This document shows, piece by piece, positions 24,408 through 33,873 of a stretch of 64,000 bases of DNA. Numbering within the stretch: position 1 is the first letter of the stretch; the number at the start of each line of letters is the position of its first letter. Origin of the DNA: Amycolatopsis tolypomycina (GTDB taxonomy: Bacteria; Actinomycetota; Actinomycetes; Mycobacteriales; Pseudonocardiaceae); assembly GCF_900105945.1 (NCBI RefSeq), contig NZ_FNSO01000004.1, positions 3,968,001-4,032,000 of the forward strand, written 5' to 3'. The notes under the pieces are model-generated. The model did no database searches and was not told the origin of the DNA. It saw nothing but the letters and a program-made list of their open reading frames with translations. A program made the position numbers and the translations under genes.

Positions 24408-24437
24408 GTGTTTTGTCGCCTGAAGCTGGAGGAAGCC

Positions 24438-24905
24438 GTGCCCGAGGTCAGCCGCGTGATCGACGTACCGCCCGACGCCGTGTTCGCCGTCCTCGCCGAC
24501 GGCTGGCTCTACGCCGGCTGGGTGGTCGGCAGCTCGCACATCCGCGACGTCGACGACGACTGGCCCGCGGTCGGCTCCCGGATCCACCACAGCGTGGGCC
24601 CGTGGCCGTTCCACATCCAGGACGTGACGGTGGTCCGCGCGGTCGAGCCGGGCCTGTCCCTGTCCCTGGAAGCCCGCGGCTGGCCACTGGGCGCCGCGGC
24701 GGTCGGCCTGACCCTGGTCCCCCACGGCGACGGGCAGACGCTGGTCCGGATGACCGAGCACGTCACCCGCGGACCGGGCAAGGTACTCCCGGAGGCGGTG
24801 CAGGCGCTGGTGGCCAAGCCACGCAACACGGAGTCCCTGGCCCGCCTGGCAGACCTGGCGACGGGCAAGCACGCCCGAGCCCAGCACGGCCACCCCCACC
24901 CCTAG
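24438..24905 (+). CDS. SRPBCC-family protein
   Basis: 155 residues from GTG 24438, behind GGAGGAA. START-like fold with VSRVIDVPPDAVFAVLADGWLYAGWVVGSSHIRDVD, WPAVGSRIHHSVGPWPF and LVRMTEHVTRGPG; this subgroup resembles polyketide-cyclase/dehydrase proteins. Ligand unknown. Monocistronic between a divergent stress-type promoter and a family A terminator. Confidence 0.85.
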   Translation: MPEVSRVIDVPPDAVFAVLADGWLYAGWVVGSSHIRDVDDDWPAVGSRIHHSVGPWPFHIQDVTVVRAVEPGLSLSLEARGWPLGAAAVGLTLVPHGDGQTLVRMTEHVTRGPGKVLPEAVQALVAKPRNTESLARLADLATGKHARAQHGHPHP

Positions 24906-24939
24906 CCGGTCCCGCCGCAGCCCCAGACGACCGGGACGA

Positions 24940-25024
24940 GCGCCCCAATGTGGCGTTGGTTGCGTCCAACGCACCCAATGTGGCGTTCGGTGCGTCCAAC
25001 GCACCGAACGCCACATTGGGGCGC
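24940..25024. terminator. Family A bidirectional terminator
   Basis: Perfect 18-bp outer arms (24940-24957 and 25007-25024, starting GCGCCCCAATGTGGCGTT) enclose one further direct unit at about 24971. It lies between convergent genes ending at 24905 and 25094. Confidence 0.85.
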
Positions 25025-25093
25025 ATCGCCTGGCCGTGCCCGCCGGAGCCGTGACCTCGCGACATCCGCCGTGGCTCGCCCGCCCCAGCGACC

Positions 25094-26686
25094 TCAGCCG
25101 TAGATCGCGCGGTGCGCCGCCTTGATCACCGCCGCATAGCCGCCGCCCAGGAGTCCGGCCCGGGCCAGGGCGGCGCGGGCCGCGTTCGCGCCGGGGCCGC
25201 CGTGGACCGCTCCGCCCGGGTGGGCCGAGGCTCCCGCCAGGTACAGCCTGTCCACCGGGGTGTCCGCGCGGCCCGTGCCCGGCACCGGGCGGAAGAACAA
25301 CTGCTGGTGGATCGCCGTCGTGCCCGCGTTGACCGCGCCGCCCACCAGGCCCGGGTTGTGGCCCGCCAGCTCCGCCGGGCCCTGCGCGTAGCGGGCCTTG
25401 ATCAGCCCCGTGAAGCCCGGCGCGTTGGCCTCCACCGTCTCCTCGATCCGCTTGATCCGCCGCTCCAGCGCCGCCCGGTTCTCCATCGTGCCGCGCGGGA
25501 CGTGCGTGTACGCCCACGCCGCTTCCGTGCCCGCCGGGGAACGCGAGGGATCGCTCGTCGTCATCTGGCCGAGCAGCACGAACGGGCGGCGCGGGGTGCG
25601 GCCGCGGGCCAGCTCGCCCCCGAACGCCGACAGCCCGTCGAGGTCCGCGCCGAGGTGGATCGTGCCCGCGCCGCGGGCCGCCTCCGCCGTCCACGGGATC
25701 GGGGCGGACAGCGCCCAGTCCACCTTCACCGTCGCGCTGTCCCACTCGAACTTGCCGAGGTCGGCGACCAGCCGGGACGGCAGCCACTCCTCCCCCACCA
25801 GCTCGCGGTACAGCAGCGGGGCCGGCAGGTCGGCGAGGACGGCCTTGCGCGCCCGGATCGCCACACCGGCCGCGTCCCGCACGCCCAGCGCCCGCCCGTC
25901 CCCGACGAGCACCGACCGCACCGGACGTCCACAATGGATGGTGCCGCCGCGGGACTCCAGCCGCCGGACCAGCGCCGCCGCCAGCTCGCCCGCGCCGCCT
26001 TCGGGCACCGGGAAGCCTTCGTCCTGGCCGATCATCGCCAGCAGCCAGCCGAACACCGCGCTGCCGGCGTTGTCCACGGAAAGGTCGCTGTGCGCGGCAT
26101 TCCCGGCCAGCAGCAGCTTCGCGCCTTCGCCGTCGAACAGCTCGTCGCCGAAGCGGCGCGCGGGCAGCGTCAGCATGCGCGCCAGCCGCAGGGCGTCGCC
26201 GGTTCCGGTGCGGCGCAGCAGCTTCAGCGCCGGGCGGACCGGAGGGAACGGCGTGAACAACGCGTTCAGCAGCGGCTCGCGGATTTCGCGCCACTGGGCG
26301 AACAACTCACGCCACGCGTCGCCGTCGCCCGGCGCGAACTCGTCGGCCGACGCCGCCGTGCGGTCGAGGTCGCGGGACAGCACCGCGCAGCGGTCGTCGG
26401 GGAACACGTGCGCCAGGACGTCGGGCGCGTGCCGCCAGCGCAGGCCGTGCTCGTCCAGCCGCAGGCCCCTGATCACCGGCGACACCGCGCTCATCGGGTA
26501 GAAGGCGCTGAAGAGGTCGTTGCGGAAGCCCGGTTCGGTCACCTCCGCGGTCCGGATCGACCCGCCGGCGTAGTCGGTGGCCTCCAGCACCAGCACCGAC
26601 CAGCCCGCGTCGGCCAGGAGGTTCGCCGCCACCAGGCCGTTGTGCCCGGCGCCGATCACCACCGCGTCGACGGCTTCCGTACTCAC
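25094..26686 (-). CDS. Phytoene-desaturase-like FAD/NAD(P)-binding oxidoreductase
   Basis: 530 residues. N-terminal dinucleotide fold VVIGAGHNGLVAANLLADAGWSVLVLEA, then TDYAGGSIRT and FRNDLFSAFYPM; C-terminal FAD closure RLYLAGASAHPGGAVHGGPGANAA. It belongs to the CrtI-like/PYROXD2 type of proteins, common in actinobacteria without linked carotenoid genes; none are nearby. The reaction is unknown. It precedes the epimerase-like gene only in coordinate order: the epimerase gene is upstream on this strand and ends 18 bp away, so one transcript is likely. Confidence 0.87.
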   Translation of the reverse strand: MSTEAVDAVVIGAGHNGLVAANLLADAGWSVLVLEATDYAGGSIRTAEVTEPGFRNDLFSAFYPMSAVSPVIRGLRLDEHGLRWRHAPDVLAHVFPDDRCAVLSRDLDRTAASADEFAPGDGDAWRELFAQWREIREPLLNALFTPFPPVRPALKLLRRTGTGDALRLARMLTLPARRFGDELFDGEGAKLLLAGNAAHSDLSVDNAGSAVFGWLLAMIGQDEGFPVPEGGAGELAAALVRRLESRGGTIHCGRPVRSVLVGDGRALGVRDAAGVAIRARKAVLADLPAPLLYRELVGEEWLPSRLVADLGKFEWDSATVKVDWALSAPIPWTAEAARGAGTIHLGADLDGLSAFGGELARGRTPRRPFVLLGQMTTSDPSRSPAGTEAAWAYTHVPRGTMENRAALERRIKRIEETVEANAPGFTGLIKARYAQGPAELAGHNPGLVGGAVNAGTTAIHQQLFFRPVPGTGRADTPVDRLYLAGASAHPGGAVHGGPGANAARAALARAGLLGGGYAAVIKAAHRAIYG

Positions 26687-26704
26687 TGCGGCCTCCCGGC
26701 TGCC

Positions 26705-27772
26705 TCAGGCTTGCGACTGGTGGCTCGGCCCGACCCGGGTGAGCGAGCGGAGCCGGGCCAGGACCCCGTCGCGGCGCGGCGGAGCCAGTGGCGCGCTCGC
26801 CGCACCCGCGCCCGCCCGGAGCCCGGCGACGAGGTCGGCGAGCGCGGCCGCGGCGTCATACCGAGGTTGCCAGCCCAGCGCGGTCTCCGCCAGCGTCGTG
26901 TCCACGAGCGCCGCGCGGTCGGCCAGCTCCAGCCAGCCCGGGTGCACCGGCAGCACCCCGCCCAGCCAGGCCGCCCGGGTCGCCAGCTGCACCACCGGCT
27001 TCGGCACCGGGACGCGGGTGCCGCCGAGGACGCCGGCCAGCGCGTCGGCGTCGAGCACCTCCGGCGCGGCCAGGTTGACCGCGCCGGTGAACCCCCGGTC
27101 GAGGATCAGCCGGATCGCGTCGGCGACGTCGGTGGTGTGCACGATCTGCGCCCGCAGGTCCGTCCACAGCGGAACCGGCAGCCGCCGTCCGCCGACGAGG
27201 TGCGCGGGCACGGCGGGGCCGAGCAGCCAGCGCGCGAACTCCCCCGCCGCTTCGCGGTGCAGGATCGCGCACGGCCGGATCCGCGCCACCCGGACCTGCG
27301 GGTACTTCTCCTCGAACCGGTCCAGCAGGGTTTCCAGCGCGGCCTTGCCGCGGCTGTAGGCGCTGCCCGCGATGCCGTCGCACGGGAAGTCCTCGGCCAC
27401 TTTCTCCCAGCGCGGCGCCGGCCCGTAGGCGGCCACGGACGAGGCGACGACCACGTGCGGCACCCCGGCGGCCGCCGCCGCGGCGAGCACGCTCCGGGTG
27501 CCGTGGTCGTTGGTGCGCCACATCGGCGGGTCGCCGCACACCGGCGAGATCGCCCAAGCCAGGTGCACCACCGCGTCCGCGCCCGCGAACACCTCCGCCA
27601 GCTCTTCCTCCGCGCGGGGCAGGCCGACGTCGACGGCCCGCCAGCCCGCCCGGCGGTACGGCTCGACGGCCGTGTCCGGCAGCCGCCGCGCGAGCCCGAC
27701 CACGTCGTGGCCGGGCTCGAGCGCGGCCAGCAGGGCCGTTCCGACGTTCCCGGTGGCTCCCGTGATCACCAT
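26705..27772 (-). CDS. NAD-dependent epimerase/dehydratase (extended SDR)
   Basis: 355 residues from ATG 27772 (GTG 27778 is also possible). Nucleotide-binding ITGATGNVGTALL, the VHLAWAISP segment, VVASSVAAYGPAP and the YSRGK catalytic pair. The predicted -10 box ends at 27788, so the RNA begins at about 27781 and the leader is only a few bases. Likely acts on a nucleotide sugar or similar ketone; substrate unknown. Operon with the CrtI-like gene. Confidence 0.85.
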   Translation of the reverse strand: MVITGATGNVGTALLAALEPGHDVVGLARRLPDTAVEPYRRAGWRAVDVGLPRAEEELAEVFAGADAVVHLAWAISPVCGDPPMWRTNDHGTRSVLAAAAAAGVPHVVVASSVAAYGPAPRWEKVAEDFPCDGIAGSAYSRGKAALETLLDRFEEKYPQVRVARIRPCAILHREAAGEFARWLLGPAVPAHLVGGRRLPVPLWTDLRAQIVHTTDVADAIRLILDRGFTGAVNLAAPEVLDADALAGVLGGTRVPVPKPVVQLATRAAWLGGVLPVHPGWLELADRAALVDTTLAETALGWQPRYDAAAALADLVAGLRAGAGAASAPLAPPRRDGVLARLRSLTRVGPSHQSQA

Positions 27773-27787
27773 GCGCACCCGCAAGGC

Positions 27788-27812
27788 TTACCCCGTGTCG
27801 CGGCCGCAAAAC
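27788..27812 (-). promoter_or_regulatory. SigB/SigF-type promoter of the epimerase gene
   Basis: GTTT (27812-27809), 15 nt, GGGTAA (27793-27788) on the minus strand, starting right at the stop codon of the upstream hydrolase gene (27813). Confidence 0.68.
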
Positions 27813-29837
27813 TCAGACCAGGTCACGCGGGATCCGCCGGTGCCAGTTCCGCGACACGATCCGGCGAGCCCCGTCGTAGCCGTCGAGCTGCGCGTCGATG
27901 ACGAACTCGGTGTCCGTGCACGACACGCGGGTGCGGGTCTCGCTGCGGGCCACCCAGTCGCCGCGCGCGAAGGTGACGTCCCACGCGGTTTCCGCGACCG
28001 GCGAGCAGAAGTCGTCGGCCACCCAGCTGTACCGCTCGCGGACGTCGCGGGTGACCTCCAGGTCGAGGTCGTCGAACCGGACGGTCCCCGCGTCCTTCAC
28101 GATGTCCAGCGCCGACTGGTAGTCGACGAGGTCCCGCGAGACGGTCCAGCGCTGCTCCCCCGGCGTCAGGGCCGTCACGGACATCGGCGGCGCGCCTTCG
28201 GGTTCTCCGAACGGCCGGGCCGGCAGCTCGTCCGGCTCGGCGACCGGACGGACCGGCAGCTCCAGCGCACTGTGTCCGGTGTGGACACTCAGCAGCGCCG
28301 GTGTCGGCGGCGGCCAGGCCAGCGGCCAGTACGACGTCGACAGCGAAAGCCGGATCCGGTGTCCCGCCGGGAAGGCCTGCGCCACGGCGTTCAGCTCGAT
28401 CTCCACGGCGCAGCGCTCCCCCGGCTCCATCGGCGCCGGCTCGTCGTGGCCGTCGCGGTGGGTCAGGTTGAGCAGCCCGTAGGTGACGCGGGTGGCGCGC
28501 CCGTCCGGGGCGACGTCCGAGATCCGCGCCGCGACCATCGCGACCGGCTGGTCGGCCGATACCTCCAGGCGCACCTTCGGCGAGCCGAGGATCTCGCAGC
28601 GCTCGGTGAGCACGTCGGTGTCGAACACCAGCGACCCGCCGTCCTCTTCGCGCTGGTCGTAGGGCAGGTCCGGCGGGGCGCTGTAGGACGCCCACTTCCC
28701 GGAGAACTGCCCGACCGACAGCGGCGAGGACACGGTCAGGGCTTCGTCCGCGACGTCCTCGCCCGGCCGCGCGAGGCGGTGCCGGGCCAGCGGCAGTTCC
28801 TGCGGCACGACGTGCGGCGACGGCCAGGTGGCCTCCCCGACCCAGCGGCCGGGCCGGTCCTCGTACGACGTCGACGGCGGCACGCTCTCCTGCATCCAGG
28901 TGCGCAGCATCGGCCCGTCCATGGCCCCGTTCTCCTCGCCGCGCAGCCAGTGGTCCCACCACTGGACGACCTCCTGGAGGTAGCCGATGGCCGGACCGGG
29001 CTCGCCGAGGTGCGGGTACTTGTGCGACCACGGGCCGATCAGGCCGCGGCGCGGCACGTCGAGGTGGGCCAGCAGCCGGATGACGGCGTTGGAGTAGCCG
29101 TCGGCCCAGCCGCTGGAGGCCAGCACCGGCACCTGGACGTCGCTGTAGTTCTCCGACACCGACGCGTGCCGCCAGTAGTCGTCGCGGCGCTGGTGGCCGA
29201 GCCAGTTCTCGATCCACAGGCTGCAGTTCTCCAGGCGCTCCAGCCACATTTCCCGCCACCGCTCGCCGACGACCGCCGGGTCGGGCGGCAGCGTGGCGTA
29301 GGCGAACATCGTGCCGGACTCGGCGACGTTGTCCGAGAGCAGGCAGCCGCCCATGTAGTGCATGTCGTCGGCGAAGCGGTCGTCGGTGAAGGACGAGATC
29401 ACGATGGCGCGCAGGCTCGGCGGCTTCCGCGCGGCGACCTGCAGGGCGGCGAACGCGCCCCAGGAGATGCCCATCATCCCGGTGTCGCCGGAACACCACG
29501 GCTGCCCGGCGATCCACTCGAGGACCTCCTCGGCGTCGAGTTGCTCGCGTTCGAGGTACTCGTCGGCCAGGACGCCCTCGGACTCGCCGGTGCCGCGGAT
29601 GTCCACGCGCACGCAGGCGTACCCGTGCCCGGCGAGGTAGGGGTGGTGGATCGAGTCGCGGGGCGCGGTGAGGTCGCGCTTGCGGTAGGGGATGTATTCG
29701 AGGATCGCCGGCACCGGCTCGGTGTCCGACGAGACCGGCCGCCAGATGCGGGCGGACAGCACGGTCCCGTCGGACATCGGGATCCGGACGTGGTCCTCCT
29801 CGGTGATTTCGTACGGCAGCGAGGTGACGGCTCGCAA
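27813..29837 (-). CDS. CocE/NonD-family (X-Pro dipeptidyl-peptidase S15) hydrolase
   Basis: 674 residues. The TTG at 29837 is preceded by GGGAGGG at suitable spacing. N-terminal alpha/beta hydrolase with DGTVLSARIWRP, the RGTGES region and nucleophile elbow GISWGAF; then the helical cap (MHYMGG, RRDDYWRHASV) and a C-terminal jelly-roll ending RRIPRDLV. Family members cleave acyl esters (cocaine esterase), beta-lactams or X-Pro peptides. No signal peptide, so cytoplasmic. Confidence 0.88.
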   Translation of the reverse strand: MRAVTSLPYEITEEDHVRIPMSDGTVLSARIWRPVSSDTEPVPAILEYIPYRKRDLTAPRDSIHHPYLAGHGYACVRVDIRGTGESEGVLADEYLEREQLDAEEVLEWIAGQPWCSGDTGMMGISWGAFAALQVAARKPPSLRAIVISSFTDDRFADDMHYMGGCLLSDNVAESGTMFAYATLPPDPAVVGERWREMWLERLENCSLWIENWLGHQRRDDYWRHASVSENYSDVQVPVLASSGWADGYSNAVIRLLAHLDVPRRGLIGPWSHKYPHLGEPGPAIGYLQEVVQWWDHWLRGEENGAMDGPMLRTWMQESVPPSTSYEDRPGRWVGEATWPSPHVVPQELPLARHRLARPGEDVADEALTVSSPLSVGQFSGKWASYSAPPDLPYDQREEDGGSLVFDTDVLTERCEILGSPKVRLEVSADQPVAMVAARISDVAPDGRATRVTYGLLNLTHRDGHDEPAPMEPGERCAVEIELNAVAQAFPAGHRIRLSLSTSYWPLAWPPPTPALLSVHTGHSALELPVRPVAEPDELPARPFGEPEGAPPMSVTALTPGEQRWTVSRDLVDYQSALDIVKDAGTVRFDDLDLEVTRDVRERYSWVADDFCSPVAETAWDVTFARGDWVARSETRTRVSCTDTEFVIDAQLDGYDGARRIVSRNWHRRIPRDLV

Positions 29838-29859
29838 GAGTCAGTTCCCTCCCAAGGGT

Positions 29860-31044
29860 TTAGGGCTGCAGCAGGATCTTCTGGGCGCCGTCCAGCTTCT
29901 TCTGGAAGATTTCGTACGCGCGGGGCGCCTCGGCCAGGGGCAGCTTGTGCGTGGCGAAGCCTTCGACGCCGAGCGGATCGCCGTCGCCGGTGAGCACCGG
30001 CATGACGTCGTCGAGCCAGTGCCGGACGTTGGCCTGGCCCATCCGCAGCTGGATCTGCTTGTCGAACAGCTCCATCATCGGCATCGGGTCGACCATCCCG
30101 CCGTAGACACCGGACAGCGAGATCGTGCCGCCGCGGCGGACGCTGTCGATGGCGGCGTAGAGCACGCTGAGCCGGTCGATGCCGGCCTTCTCGGTGATCT
30201 TCTCGCCCAGCGGCTGCGGCAGCAGCCCGACGAGGGTGTGCGCGAGCTTGCCGACCGGGGCGCCGTGCGCCTCCATGCCGACCGCGTCGATCACCGAGTC
30301 CGCGCCGCGCCCGTTGGTCAGCTGGCGGATGGAGTCGCCGATTTCCTTGTGGTCACGCGTGTCGAGCGCGGTGGCGCCGTGTTCGCGGGCCCGGGCGAGG
30401 CGCTCGGGCACCAGGTCGACGCCGATCACCTGGCCGGCCCCGCGGTGCCGGGCGATCCGGCAGCACATCTGCCCGATCGGGCCGAGCCCGAAGACGACGA
30501 CCGTGCCGCCGTCCGGGACGTTCGCGTACTCGACGGCCTGCCAGGCGGTCGGGACGAGGTCGGAGAGGTAGACGAACCGCTCGTCCGGCGGGCCGTCCGG
30601 CACCTTGATCGGCCCGTAGTGGGCCTGCGGGACGCGCAGGTACTCGGCCTGGCCGCCGGGGACCTGGCCGTAGAGCTTGGTGTAGCCCAGCAGCGCGGCG
30701 CCCTTGCCCTGCTCTCTGACCTGCGTGGTCTCGCACTGCGACTGCAGGCCGCGCTCGCACATCCAGCAGTGGCCGCAGGAGATGTTGAACGGCACCACCA
30801 CCCGGTCGCCGGGCTTGAGGTTCGTGACCTCCGGCCCGACCTCCTCGACCACGCCCATCGGCTCGTGGCCGAGGATGTCGCCCTCGGTCATGAACGCGCC
30901 CAGCACCTCGTACAGGTGCAGGTCGGAGCCGCAGATCCCGGTCGAGGTGATCCGCACGACCGCGTCGGTGGCTTCCTCGATCTTCGGGTCCGGCACCTCC
31001 TCGACGCGGACGTCGCGCTTGCCGTGCCAGGTCACTGCCTTCAT
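29860..31044 (-). CDS. Zinc-dependent alcohol dehydrogenase (formaldehyde-dehydrogenase-like MDR)
   Basis: 394 residues. Catalytic zinc motif GICGSDLHLYEV with GHEPMGVVEEVG, four structural zinc cysteines in CGHCWMCERGLQSQC, and nucleotide motif GLGPIG. It resembles glutathione-independent formaldehyde dehydrogenases and related actinobacterial MDR enzymes, which use long internal loops (here LGYTKLYGQVPGGQAEYLRVP). Separated from the upstream phosphate transporter by a family C element. No clear GGGTA promoter was found. Confidence 0.88.
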   Translation of the reverse strand: MKAVTWHGKRDVRVEEVPDPKIEEATDAVVRITSTGICGSDLHLYEVLGAFMTEGDILGHEPMGVVEEVGPEVTNLKPGDRVVVPFNISCGHCWMCERGLQSQCETTQVREQGKGAALLGYTKLYGQVPGGQAEYLRVPQAHYGPIKVPDGPPDERFVYLSDLVPTAWQAVEYANVPDGGTVVVFGLGPIGQMCCRIARHRGAGQVIGVDLVPERLARAREHGATALDTRDHKEIGDSIRQLTNGRGADSVIDAVGMEAHGAPVGKLAHTLVGLLPQPLGEKITEKAGIDRLSVLYAAIDSVRRGGTISLSGVYGGMVDPMPMMELFDKQIQLRMGQANVRHWLDDVMPVLTGDGDPLGVEGFATHKLPLAEAPRAYEIFQKKLDGAQKILLQP

Positions 31045-31129
31045 GGCTCTCCCTTTCCGCGGGCGGGGGTCTCCGACCCGGCTTCCCGCCCGCGGCGAGG
31101 GACAAACCCGCGCCCGCTCAGGGGCTGGC

Positions 31130-31190
31130 CGATGTCATGAAAGAGTCGTTCACTGCGTCCAACGCCATGAAAGAGTCGTTCATGACATCG
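31130..31190. repeat. Family C element after the PiT gene
   Basis: Outer arms CGATGTCATGA (31130-31140) and TCATGACATCG (31180-31190) enclose two direct copies of ATGAAAGAGTCGTTCA. Probable terminator for the PiT unit. It is related to the element at 51536, where the same words are arranged as one perfect hairpin. Confidence 0.75.
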
Positions 31191-31203
31191 CGGCCACCGC
31201 GGC

Positions 31204-32199
31204 TCAGGTGAGCATGTCGGTCACCAGGTACACGGCCGCGGCCACCGCGGCGGCGGCCGGGAAGGTCAGCACCCAGCCCATGACGATGTCGCGGGCAATG
31301 CCCCAGCGGACCGCCGAAAGCCGCTTGGTCGCGCCGACACCCATGATCGCCGCCGTGATGACGTGCGTGGTCGAGATCGGCGCCTTGACCGCGAACGCCG
31401 TCACGTACAACACCGACGACGCCACCGATTCCGCGACGAAGCCGTGCGGCGGGTCGAGCGGGAACACGCGCCTGCCGAGCGTCCGCATGATCCGGAGACC
31501 ACCCGAATAGGTGCCCAGCGACAGGGCCACGGCACACACGAGCGTCACCCACAGCGGCACCGCGAACGTGCTCTGCTGGCCCGCCGCGACCAGGGCCAGC
31601 ACGATGATGCCCATGCCTTTCTGGGCGTCCTGGAGGCCGTGGCCGAGGGCGAGGGCCGAGGCGGAGACGATCTGGAACCGGCGGAACACCCGGCCGCTGC
31701 GGTGCGGGTTCGCCCGCCGCAGCAGCCACAGCGCGGCGACCATCGCGAAGTAGCCCAGCACCAGCCCGATCAGCGGCGAGGCCACCATCGGGATCAGCAC
31801 CTTCTCGGCGATGCCCGACCAGTGCACGGTGCTCGCGGCGGCCAGCGCCGCGCCGACCATCCCGCCGATCAGCGAGTGCGAGGACGACGACGGCAGCCCG
31901 AAGTACCAGGTGATGAGGTTCCAGGTGATCGCCCCGAGCAGGGCCGCGAAGACCACGGTGAGCGCGTCCGGGCCGACCGGGACGTCGATGATCCCCTTGG
32001 CCACCGTCGCGGCGATGCCGGTGGACAGCAGCGCGCCCACCAGGTTCATCACCGCGGCCAGCACGAGCGCGGCGCGCAGGGTCAGCGCCCGGGTCGACAC
32101 CGCGCTGGCGATGGCGTTGGCCGCGTCGTGGAAACCGTTGGTGTAGTCGAAGACCAGCGTCAGCACGATCACGGTGACCAGGGCGGCGGTCCCCGTCAC
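31204..32199 (-). CDS. pit: PiT-family inorganic phosphate transporter
   Basis: 331 residues from GTG 32199, immediately after the PhoU-like stop. About nine to ten membrane helices; PiT signature repeats are [15 protein letters not shown] near the N-terminus and [19 protein letters not shown] in the second half, plus [13 protein letters not shown]. Low-affinity, proton-coupled uptake of metal phosphate. Always paired with a PhoU-like (DUF47) protein in this genome arrangement. Confidence 0.92.
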   Translation of the reverse strand: MTGTAALVTVIVLTLVFDYTNGFHDAANAIASAVSTRALTLRAALVLAAVMNLVGALLSTGIAATVAKGIIDVPVGPDALTVVFAALLGAITWNLITWYFGLPSSSSHSLIGGMVGAALAAASTVHWSGIAEKVLIPMVASPLIGLVLGYFAMVAALWLLRRANPHRSGRVFRRFQIVSASALALGHGLQDAQKGMGIIVLALVAAGQQSTFAVPLWVTLVCAVALSLGTYSGGLRIMRTLGRRVFPLDPPHGFVAESVASSVLYVTAFAVKAPISTTHVITAAIMGVGATKRLSAVRWGIARDIVMGWVLTFPAAAAVAAAVYLVTDMLT

Positions 32200-32814
32200 T
32201 CAGGACTCCTTGACCGCGATGGTCTGCACCACGTCGGCCAGGTGCTCGAAGGCGTCGGCGGCCAGCTCGAACTGCTCGACGACCTCCTTGGTCTTCAGCA
32301 CCTCGAGGGCGTCGCCGCCCGGCTCGAACAGGTGGGCCAGTATCCGCCGGTAGACGCGGTCGGCCTCGTTCTCCAGTTCGTTGATCTCGATCCAGAACGG
32401 CTCGAGGTCGCCCACCTTGGCCAGGCCGGGCATCGACGACGCCGTCAGCTCGGCGGCCCGGCAGAGCACCCGGACCAGGACGTCGATCCCCGGCGGGAAC
32501 GTGCCGATGCGGTAAAGCACGGCCAGGTCCGCAGCGGTGTCCATGAAGTCCAGCACGTCGTCGATCTTGGCGGCGAGGGCCTGGATGTCTTCGCGGTCGA
32601 ACGGCGTCACGAACGAGCTGTTGAGCTCCACCATGATCGTGTGGGTGAGCTCGTCGCCCTGGTGTTCGACCTCGTGCAGGCGCTTCGCGATCGGTTCCCG
32701 CTCGGCAGGCTCGGCGGCCACGAGTTCTCTGAGCAGCGCGGTCGCGACGACGAGGTTCTTCGCCGCGTCGGCGAGCAGGTCGAAGAACCGGGTGCCCCGT
32801 GGGGTGAAGCGCAT
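32200..32814 (-). CDS. DUF47 (PhoU-like) regulator of Pit
   Basis: 204 residues from ATG 32814. Helical PhoU-like protein: [23 protein letters not shown], the [12 protein letters not shown] metal motif, [21 protein letters not shown] and a second metal cluster [12 protein letters not shown]. Such proteins modulate the linked PiT transporter. Stop and the GTG of pit are directly adjacent, so translation is coupled. Confidence 0.9.
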   Translation of the reverse strand: MRFTPRGTRFFDLLADAAKNLVVATALLRELVAAEPAEREPIAKRLHEVEHQGDELTHTIMVELNSSFVTPFDREDIQALAAKIDDVLDFMDTAADLAVLYRIGTFPPGIDVLVRVLCRAAELTASSMPGLAKVGDLEPFWIEINELENEADRVYRRILAHLFEPGGDALEVLKTKEVVEQFELAADAFEHLADVVQTIAVKES

Positions 32815-32856
32815 TGTCTGGATGTCCCTTCGTCGCGCACGCCCGTCGGGGGCCGG

Positions 32857-32882
32857 GTACCCCGTCCGGCCGTACGTTTAAC
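32857..32882 (-). promoter_or_regulatory. Candidate SigB/SigF-type promoter of the PhoU-like/pit unit
   Basis: GTTA (32882-32879), 16 nt, GGGTAC (32862-32857) on the minus strand. Good -10, imperfect -35. Confidence 0.42.
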
Positions 32883-32899
32883 GGCCGATCTCCGGGAAA
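32876..32899 (+). promoter_or_regulatory. Weak SigB/SigF-type promoter candidate for the GT4 pair
   Basis: GTTT (32876-32879), 14 nt, GGGAAA (32894-32899). The -10 departs from GGGTA. It overlaps the divergent promoter on the other strand. Confidence 0.28.
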
Positions 32900-32908
32900 C
32901 CAGGAGTC

Positions 32909-33850
32909 ATGACCGATCCCGGATCCCGGCGCCTGAGAGTACTGCTCTGGCACGTGCACGGCTCGTGGACCGACGCTTTCGTCCGCGGCCGCCACGACTA
33001 CCTGCTGCCCGTGTCCCCCGACGGGGCGCCCTGGGGACTCGGCAAGGCGGGCCGGAACTGGCCTTCGGTCACCGAGGTGCCGCTCGACCGGCTGGCCGAG
33101 GCCGAGCCCGACGTCGTGGTGCTGCAACGCCCCGAGGAGCTGGACTTCGCCGCCCGCCTCGGCGTGCCGTCCGTCTACGTGGAACACAACGCGCCCCGGC
33201 CGTACGCCGCGGCCAGCGAACACCCCCTGGCCGGCCGGTCCGACATCACCGTCGCGCACGTGACCCACTTCAACGCGGCGATGTGGGACTGCGGCCGCGC
33301 GCCCGTGACCGTCGTGCCGCACGGCATCCCCGACCCGGGACCGCGCTACACCGGCGAGCTGGCGGCCGGCGTGTCGATGATCAACGAGCCGGTGCGCCGG
33401 GAGCGCGTCACCGGCGCCGACCTGCTCGGCACGCTCGCCGGAGCCGGGCCCGTCGACGTGTTCGGCATGGGGACCGAGGAGCTCGGCGAGCCGCTGCGCG
33501 GCCTGGGCGACGTCCCGGCGCCGAAGCTGCACGACGAGATCGCCCGCCGCCGCGTCTACCTGCACACCGCCCGCTGGACGTCGCTGGGACTGTCCCTTTT
33601 GGAGGCCATGCACCTGGCGATGCCGGTCGTCGTCTTCGCCGCCACCGAGGCGGTCGAGGCGGTGCCGGCCGACGCGGGCGTGCTCTCCACCGACGTCTCC
33701 GTGCTGGCGCGGGGCTTCCGCGAGCTGCTGCACGAGCCCGACTTCGCGGCGCTCGCCGGCAAGAACGCCCGCGAGCACGCGCTGAAGCACTACGGGCTGG
33801 ACGCCTTCCTGACCGCTTGGGACCACCTCCTCGCCGAGACGGCCCGTTGA
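32909..33850 (+). CDS. GT4-like glycosyltransferase
   Basis: 313 residues from ATG 32909. GT-B fold: N-terminal [21 protein letters not shown] and a [13 protein letters not shown] acceptor-side segment; C-terminal donor region with [32 protein letters not shown]. No membrane segment. The donor and acceptor are unknown. First of two glycosyltransferase genes, the second starting 23 bp later. Starts the glycan cluster on this strand. Confidence 0.82.
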   Translation: MTDPGSRRLRVLLWHVHGSWTDAFVRGRHDYLLPVSPDGAPWGLGKAGRNWPSVTEVPLDRLAEAEPDVVVLQRPEELDFAARLGVPSVYVEHNAPRPYAAASEHPLAGRSDITVAHVTHFNAAMWDCGRAPVTVVPHGIPDPGPRYTGELAAGVSMINEPVRRERVTGADLLGTLAGAGPVDVFGMGTEELGEPLRGLGDVPAPKLHDEIARRRVYLHTARWTSLGLSLLEAMHLAMPVVVFAATEAVEAVPADAGVLSTDVSVLARGFRELLHEPDFAALAGKNAREHALKHYGLDAFLTAWDHLLAETAR

Positions 33851-33873
33851 ACTTCGAAGGGAACGCCTCACCG

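Noticed and set aside
30990..31130. SigB/SigF-type promoter for the alcohol dehydrogenase gene
   Set aside because: A GTTT is present on the minus strand, but the nearest GGGTC-like box is about 24 nt away, beyond acceptable spacing.
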